A stretch of 9,363 bases of DNA from Candidatus Thorarchaeota archaeon (GTDB lineage: Archaea > Asgardarchaeota > Thorarchaeia > Thorarchaeales > Thorarchaeaceae). Every line of letters begins with the position of its first letter. Position 1 is the first letter of the stretch. The stretch spans positions 1-9,363 of the forward strand of contig SDOA01000140.1 in NCBI GenBank assembly GCA_004524595.1, given 5' to 3'. Shown here piece after piece: positions 4,976-9,363 of the stretch. The translations under genes were made by a program, and so were the position numbers. Under the pieces are notes generated by a model. The model had not been told where the DNA came from and did no database searches. It saw only the letters and a program-made list of their open reading frames with translations.

Positions 4976-7900
4976 TTATAGCTTCGAAAGTTCCTCTTCT
5001 CGAAGTTTCTTCTTGAAGAGCTTCATAACAACAGTCATCGGTAGTTCATCTCTGAATTCTACCCACTTTGGTATTGCGTATGGTTTTACCTTATCCTTGA
5101 GAAAATCTATGATGTCCTGTTCACTGACCTTACCCTTGTAACCATGCTTTAATTGGATGAACGCCTTTACCCGTTCGCTCCCTGGTCTCTCTGGGTCCGG
5201 AATTCCAATCACACCGGCAATCTCCACTGCTTCATGCTCGTGGAGGATATCATCAATCACTCTGCTGTAGACCTTGTTTCCTGATACATTGATCATGTCT
5301 TTGATTCGGTCGACAACTTTGAAGTATCCATCATTATCCATCTCTACGACATCACCCATCGGGAGCCAACCTCCGTCTTTGAGACCACTACCTTGAGTTG
5401 GCCAGTACCCAATCATAGTCTGGGGGCCGCGTATCCATAGCTCTCCTCTACTGCCAATAGGTAATTCTTCTCCTGTATCCGGATCTACAATCTTGATCTC
5501 AGTGTCGGGAATCGGTATTCCTACACCTCTCTTCGTTTCAGCCATGAATCCAGTCACCTTTGAGAGTGCTGAAACATTGATTGTGACAACACAAGAGGTC
5601 TCTGTGGCACCATAACCCTCCCCCATAGGCACTCCTGACTTTTCTTCAAAATCTTCTGCGAGTTCTTCTGGTAGGGCTGCAGCTCCTGAGAAATAGAAAA
5701 TCTGAGCCTTTACTAAATCCATCTGTGAGAGGAAGGTGTAATGTGTCGGCACTGCGAAAACAATGAAGGGTCTATGCGCATTGATTGTTTCGACTATCTT
5801 TGGGATGTCCCGAGAGTCCATCAGATGCATCTTGATTCCCCAAGAGATACAGGCGTGAACAGCCCAGTGTCCATAGGCATGGAATATCGGAATGCAGACA
5901 ACAGCAGAGCTCTTTCCAATGATTCCTTCCTTTAGGGGTTCCATCATCCAGTGAATAGACTGTCGTATGTTTGATGTGATATTGAAATGTGAGAGCATGG
6001 TTCCCTTGGGTTGACCTGTTGTTCCTCCAGTAAATGGAAGCAGAGCGATATCTTCCTTCGGGTTGATTTCGACAGTTTCAGTGTGCGGTTCGTATTTCTC
6101 AATCAAGTCACTCATAAGGTAATAGTTCTCATCCTGAATCTCCTCCATCTCTGGGTACTCATAATCGGGAAAGAGCTTTGTTGGTGCGTAGATGATAGTT
6201 TGGATGTCAGTATCTAATCTGACCTCGTTAAGCCGTTCAATTCTACGATAGGAGCAGATGACAATCTTTGCTTTACTCTCTTTGAGTTCATATCTCAGGT
6301 CATCAGCATTGTGAAGGATACTGAGAGGAACGTGTATCGCACCGATCTTCATGGCGGCATAATCTGCAATTATGAATTCGGGACATCCAGGAAGGACAGT
6401 AGCTACTGGGTCACCTTTATTGACACCAAGAGCAACAAGAGCTGATGCTAATCTATCGACTTTCTCCTTTAGTTCTGGATAGGTCATATCATCTCCTGCA
6501 TATTCACAAGCAATAACATCTGGAAACTCTGTGGCAGTATTCTCAAGAAACTTGTAGACATTCATTTCAGGATATGGTGCCATGGAGTGTTTAATCTTGA
6601 ATGGTCCAATTCTATAGCTCTCTAACCAAGGTTTCTCTCCCTTGATTTCTATAACTTCAATTAGCTCCTCATCAGATGTTACTAGGGTCTCTAACTGTCT
6701 GGCTGATTTCTTCTTCTGCATTTCCTTTGTTTGTGTGGGTTTTCCGTGAACAGTTTCAATCACCCAATCGAGACCTAATTCCTCAAGTTTCTCCTTTGTT
6801 GGTCTTCCCTCTTCATCCCACCCACGAAACTGATAGTATGCATCGAGAAGGATGTCTAAGTTTACTACATGACCTTTTGCTGGTCCTTCAGGCAATGGGT
6901 CTTCTAACATTCTGGGCGGCAATGTATCATCTTCTCTTGTAAATCCCTCACGGATAATGTATGCCCTCTCTAGATTGTAAATCCTCTCACCTGTCTTTCG
7001 AAACTCATCCGCCGTATAATCGAGACCCATGAGGGTTCCCATGAGACATGCCCAATCCTCAGCTGTTAAGACCATGCCCATGAACTTGCAGCCACCGATG
7101 GCATCAAAGATCCCGAATGCATCCTCGAAGTTTTTGACAATCTTTGTTGTTTCAGGAATCTCCTTCAAAGGGTCTCCAATGTCTGCCTCTTCAACAATCA
7201 TGAATGGCATTGCCAGAAATGCTGGTCCCTCAATATAAGCAGTGATATGGTCTCCACCTCGATTGGCAGTTGCATAGGCAAGCCCTGTGATCTTTGCTGC
7301 ACGGCTGTCATACCCTGGAAGTTCGAGACCCTTGACATGCATAGCGAACCTCTCAGATCCCTGCCCAAGTCTTTCAGATATTCTCTTGGTTCCCTCAGCA
7401 AGGAGGTTTCCAACACCTTCACGTTTACCTATCTTGTGAACGATGTCTACAATTAACTGAGCATTACCCCATGAGAAATCCATTCCATCGACATCTTCAG
7501 GTTGCAAGATTCCCCGTTGATAGCATTCCATTGCAAAGCCTATAGTATTTCCTGCTGAGATTGTATCTATTCCATACTCGTTACAAAGAAAGTGTGCAAG
7601 TGTAATTGCCTCCAGACTATCTACTCCGCACATTGTGCCAAAGGAACTGAGAGTCTCGTATTCAGGTCCTTCCCCTTTACTCTTGAAGGGTCCTGACTTA
7701 ATCTCAGCAATTCTCCCACAATGAATCGGACACGCAAAACATGGTTTCCTCTTCACTAGGATATTGTCATTGATTGCTGTCCCATTGATCTTCTCAGCAT
7801 TCTCAAAAACGCCAGTCTGCCAATTCCTTGTTGGAATGCCACCTTTAACACTGACGAGATCTACCATTGTTGCAGTGCCATAGACTTCAAGGGTCATCTT

Positions 7901-8614
7901 CAGGATACTCTGATTCACCCAATCAAACCTTTGTTTTGCTTCCACTCGATATGCTTCTTCGTCTGCAATTGGAATTTTCATTGTACCTCTCGATGCGATA
8001 GCCTTGAGATTCTTAGAACCCATGACTGCTCCAACGCCACAACGTCCGGCCGCGCGACCCCAGTTCTCTTCGTCACAATCGTTCATGATTGCAGCGTACT
8101 TTACAAGATTCTCACCTGCAATACCAATACAAGCCACATTAAACTTCTCTCCGTGTTTCTCCTTCAGTAGTCTTGTGGTCTCAGATGAATTCTTTCCCCA
8201 TAATTCCTCAGCATCTAATAGCTCTGCTTCACCATTCTCAGTCAGTAGGTAGACAGGTCTTGGTGCCTTTCCTTCGAAAATAATCCCATCAAATCCAGAT
8301 CGTTTGAAGTCTCGACCCCAGAATCCAGCAGAGTTAGCCTGACCCCATCCATTTGTTAATGGTGCTTTTGTTACTACACTGTATCTTCCAGTACTCGGAG
8401 ATTGTGTTCCTGTAAGTGGGCCAGTCATAAAGATGAGTTTGTTTTCAGGGCTAAGCGGATCAATTCCTGGTTCAGTTTCATCAAAGAGAATCTTGGTAGC
8501 GAGTCCTGCACCTCCAAGGTATTTTCGTAATGTTTCATCATCAGGGACTTCCTCAGTTATATTTCCGGTTGTCAGATTGACTCGTAGAATTTTCCCCATA
8601 TAACCGTGAATCAT
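4976..8614 (-). CDS. Aldehyde:ferredoxin oxidoreductase fused to AMP-forming acyl-CoA synthetase
   Basis: One 1212-residue chain holds two full enzymes. Residues 1-625 are a complete AOR: the N-terminal GYMGKILRVNLTTG, the iron-sulfur cysteines CFACPIHC (292, 295, 299) with the fourth in FDAIGGCKF (Cys509), GPEYETL (316-322), CNEYGIDTISAGNTIGFAME (344-363), and LAYATANRGGDHITA with His456 in the position of the active-site His. Residues about 661-1212 are a FadD-like ligase: KPWLESY start, P-loop FTGGTTGQPKG (861-871), GYGATETS (1000-1007), MGDVV (1086-1090), VDRIKDMINVSGNKVY (1101-1116) and a C-terminal Lys1198. A charged linker of about 35 residues joins them. Expected reactions: aldehyde + water + oxidised ferredoxin to acid, then acid + ATP + CoA to acyl-CoA + AMP + PPi, in the cytosol. 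The AOR half needs tungsto- or molybdopterin. ATG 8614 has SD GAGGT six bases upstream. Metal and substrate are not determinable. Confidence 0.95.
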   Translation of the reverse strand: MIHGYMGKILRVNLTTGNITEEVPDDETLRKYLGGAGLATKILFDETEPGIDPLSPENKLIFMTGPLTGTQSPSTGRYSVVTKAPLTNGWGQANSAGFWGRDFKRSGFDGIIFEGKAPRPVYLLTENGEAELLDAEELWGKNSSETTRLLKEKHGEKFNVACIGIAGENLVKYAAIMNDCDEENWGRAAGRCGVGAVMGSKNLKAIASRGTMKIPIADEEAYRVEAKQRFDWVNQSILKMTLEVYGTATMVDLVSVKGGIPTRNWQTGVFENAEKINGTAINDNILVKRKPCFACPIHCGRIAEIKSGPFKSKGEGPEYETLSSFGTMCGVDSLEAITLAHFLCNEYGIDTISAGNTIGFAMECYQRGILQPEDVDGMDFSWGNAQLIVDIVHKIGKREGVGNLLAEGTKRISERLGQGSERFAMHVKGLELPGYDSRAAKITGLAYATANRGGDHITAYIEGPAFLAMPFMIVEEADIGDPLKEIPETTKIVKNFEDAFGIFDAIGGCKFMGMVLTAEDWACLMGTLMGLDYTADEFRKTGERIYNLERAYIIREGFTREDDTLPPRMLEDPLPEGPAKGHVVNLDILLDAYYQFRGWDEEGRPTKEKLEELGLDWVIETVHGKPTQTKEMQKKKSARQLETLVTSDEELIEVIEIKGEKPWLESYRIGPFKIKHSMAPYPEMNVYKFLENTATEFPDVIACEYAGDDMTYPELKEKVDRLASALVALGVNKGDPVATVLPGCPEFIIADYAAMKIGAIHVPLSILHNADDLRYELKESKAKIVICSYRRIERLNEVRLDTDIQTIIYAPTKLFPDYEYPEMEEIQDENYYLMSDLIEKYEPHTETVEINPKEDIALLPFTGGTTGQPKGTMLSHFNITSNIRQSIHWMMEPLKEGIIGKSSAVVCIPIFHAYGHWAVHACISWGIKMHLMDSRDIPKIVETINAHRPFIVFAVPTHYTFLSQMDLVKAQIFYFSGAAALPEELAEDFEEKSGVPMGEGYGATETSCVVTINVSALSKVTGFMAETKRGVGIPIPDTEIKIVDPDTGEELPIGSRGELWIRGPQTMIGYWPTQGSGLKDGGWLPMGDVVEMDNDGYFKVVDRIKDMINVSGNKVYSRVIDDILHEHEAVEIAGVIGIPDPERPGSERVKAFIQLKHGYKGKVSEQDIIDFLKDKVKPYAIPKWVEFRDELPMTVVMKLFKKKLREEELSKL

Positions 8615-8620
8615 TTCGAT

Positions 8621-8625
8621 ACCTC
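8621..8625 (-). promoter_or_regulatory. Shine-Dalgarno of the oxidoreductase-ligase fusion
   Basis: GAGGT on the minus strand is six bases before ATG at 8614 and fixes the start directly ahead of the conserved AOR N-terminus (GYMGKILRVNL). Confidence 0.7.
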
Positions 8626-8653
8626 AGAGTGTTTCAGAGAACATTTCCACTGG

Positions 8654-8662
8654 AATTTAAAA
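8654..8662. promoter_or_regulatory. Shared, nearly symmetric TATA element of a divergent promoter
   Basis: AATTTAAAA contains the palindrome TTTAAA at 8656-8661, so it reads as a TATA box on both strands. The minus-strand gene start is about 44 bases from its centre (leader of about 18 bases with SD GAGGT) and the plus-strand MoaD start about 37 bases (leader of about 10 bases beginning near SD GAGGA). No other TATA-like element is seen in the 81-base gap, so one element may serve both directions. Confidence 0.5.
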
Positions 8663-8695
8663 GCGTGGTGTTTCTCAGAATGCTGAGGAATAGCA

Positions 8696-8977
8696 ATGCA
8701 TGTATTTGTCCAGTTCTATGCTCATCTGAGAGACCTCCTGGAAAAGAGAGAGAAGATAGAGATTGAATTGGATCATAATGCTACAGTTTCCCAACTATTA
8801 GATGTACTCATTCTGGATGAAAAAATACGAGAGCATTTATTTGATGATGCCCAGAAACTCAATTCTGAAATTACTGTTTTAATTAATGGCCGTGAAATAA
8901 AATTCCTCGAAGGTATTGATACTGTTCTTAAAGAGGGCGACTCAGTTTCGATTTTCCCGATGGTTGCAGGTGGATAG
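8696..8977 (+). CDS. moaD: MoaD/ThiS-family sulfur carrier protein
   Basis: The 93-residue ubiquitin-fold protein starts with the first strand MHVFVQFYAHLRDLL, typical of MoaD ('vkVkfFa.lRe'). It has a helix TVSQLLDVLI (29-38), ITVLINGREIKFLEG (59-73) and the closing LKEGDSVSIFPMVAGG, with the C-terminal Gly-Gly that MoeB/ThiF-type enzymes adenylate and load with sulfur. In molybdenum/tungsten cofactor synthesis the thiocarboxylated tail gives the dithiolene sulfurs of molybdopterin through MoaE. GAGGA six bases upstream supports ATG 8696. It is divergent from the AOR-containing gene across a common promoter, and MoaD genes are often found beside AOR genes, so it probably serves that cofactor. 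A tRNA-thiolation (SAMP/Urm1-like) role is the main alternative. Confidence 0.9.
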   Translation: MHVFVQFYAHLRDLLEKREKIEIELDHNATVSQLLDVLILDEKIREHLFDDAQKLNSEITVLINGREIKFLEGIDTVLKEGDSVSIFPMVAGG

Positions 8978-9000
8978 GCGATCTCAATTGAAACCGAACT

Positions 9001-9008
9001 GTTTAAAG
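9001..9008 (+). promoter_or_regulatory. TATA-like element of the SCP2-like gene
   Basis: GTTTAAAG lies about 32 bases before ATG 9036. The predicted start near 9030 leaves almost no leader, and the only GAGG (9011-9014) is more than 20 bases from the ATG, so the transcript may be leaderless. Co-transcription from the MoaD gene 58 bases upstream is the alternative. Confidence 0.4.
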
Positions 9009-9035
9009 TTGAGGAAAACATAGAATTTGATTACA

Positions 9036-9363
9036 ATGGCGAAATTCATGTCTGATGAGTGGTTGAATCTATACGAGACGGCACTCAACAAAAACGAAGC
9101 TTATGCAAAAGCTGCAGATTGGTGGACTGGGGACTTCATCTTCATTGTAAAAGCTAGTGGAAGCTTAGACCATGATATCATGGGTTTCATTGGCTTAACC
9201 CACGGTAAATGCACTGGTGTAAAGCCAATCGTAAGTGAAAGTGAATTTGAAATAGTTCCTCCTGGTGGAAGTTCGAGCAGTCCTGGCAAGACTGCTGTGG
9301 AGTATACATATGAGGCAACACAGGATACTTGGATCTCTATCATCAAAGGCGAGCTTGACCCAA
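9036..9363 (+). CDS. SCP2 sterol-carrier-like protein, N-terminal part (cut by window edge)
   Basis: From ATG 9036 the frame stays open for 109 residues to the window end. It begins MAKFMSDEWLNLYETALNKN and continues KAADWWTGDFIFIVKASG, the pattern of archaeal and bacterial stand-alone SCP2-domain proteins (start 'kflSdeWi..y.ealN.n', then a strand pair). Strands then alternate through KCTGVKPIVSES, FEIVPPG and VEYTYEATQDTWISIIKGELDP, the last resembling the SCP2 'dafl.il.Gel.p' turn. SCP2 proteins bind sterols, fatty acids or acyl-CoAs in a hydrophobic tunnel in the cytosol. The C-terminal helices are beyond the edge. A second in-frame ATG at 9048 is possible. Its position beside an acyl-CoA synthetase fusion hints at lipid handling, which is an inference. 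Confidence 0.75.
   Translation, partial: MAKFMSDEWLNLYETALNKNEAYAKAADWWTGDFIFIVKASGSLDHDIMGFIGLTHGKCTGVKPIVSESEFEIVPPGGSSSSPGKTAVEYTYEATQDTWISIIKGELDP

Noticed and set aside
6619..6760. Fusion as an assembly artefact joining two genes
   Set aside because: The frame is uninterrupted through about 3.6 kb, base and codon use look alike on both sides, and the linker is a plausible spacer. Reads were not available, so this stays a check rather than a belief.
9101..9346. Minus-strand open frame of 81 codons at the right edge
   Set aside because: It is antisense to the SCP2-like gene, whose product matches a family; no motif is seen in the antisense product.
1..9363. Mobile element, CRISPR array, tRNA or rRNA
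   Set aside because: No transposase or integrase motif, terminal inverted repeats, regularly spaced repeats, tRNA-like cloverleaf or rRNA-like stretch was recognised on either strand.

Overview
The window looks archaeal. Start sites are mostly preceded by strong GAGG/GGAG Shine-Dalgarno (SD) sequences, several intergenic gaps carry TATA-like elements at archaeal spacing rather than bacterial -35/-10 pairs, and five of the nine genes appear to start at GTG or TTG. Composition is moderately AT-rich by eye. The gene content (aldehyde:ferredoxin oxidoreductase, MoaD, SCP2-like protein, a secreted DUF6345/caspase-like protein, a cytosolic GH3 glycosidase) would fit an Asgard-type archaeon, possibly Thorarchaeota-like, but that placement is an inference.

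Layout. The left third (1-1600) is read on the minus strand: a two-helix membrane mini-protein (1389-1589), an FdhD-family protein lacking the usual CxxC (484-1191), and the N-terminal 145 residues of a GH3 beta-glucosidase-type enzyme that runs off the left edge (1-435). A divergent promoter region (1590-1794) separates these from a plus-strand gene (1795-3888). That gene encodes a 697-residue secreted or membrane protein whose C-terminal DUF6345 domain has the His/Cys arrangement of caspase-like (clan CD) peptidases. A short convergent gap with a small hairpin follows.

The centre and right (3928-8614, minus strand) hold an apparent operon: a 1212-residue fusion of a tungsten/molybdenum-pterin aldehyde:ferredoxin oxidoreductase with an AMP-forming acyl-CoA synthetase, then a DUF3788 protein whose frame touches the fusion stop, then a 155-residue protein of unknown function. 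Divergent from it, sharing an 81-bp intergenic region with a nearly symmetric TATA element, lie a MoaD/ThiS-like sulfur carrier (8696-8977) and the start of an SCP2-like lipid-carrier protein (9036 to the right edge).

How they may work together. MoaD supplies dithiolene sulfur for the metal-pterin cofactor of the oxidoreductase. The oxidoreductase half would oxidise an aldehyde to an acid with reduction of ferredoxin, and the ligase half would convert that acid to its acyl-CoA with ATP. An SCP2-like protein could present a hydrophobic substrate or product. I read 4976-9363 as a candidate aldehyde-to-acyl-CoA module; the single-chain oxidoreductase-ligase fusion is the most notable thing in the window. 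The secreted caspase-like protein with a second, internal signal-peptide-like segment is the next most notable. No tRNA, rRNA, CRISPR array, insertion sequence or long repeat was seen, and no gene-free stretch exceeds 300 bases.
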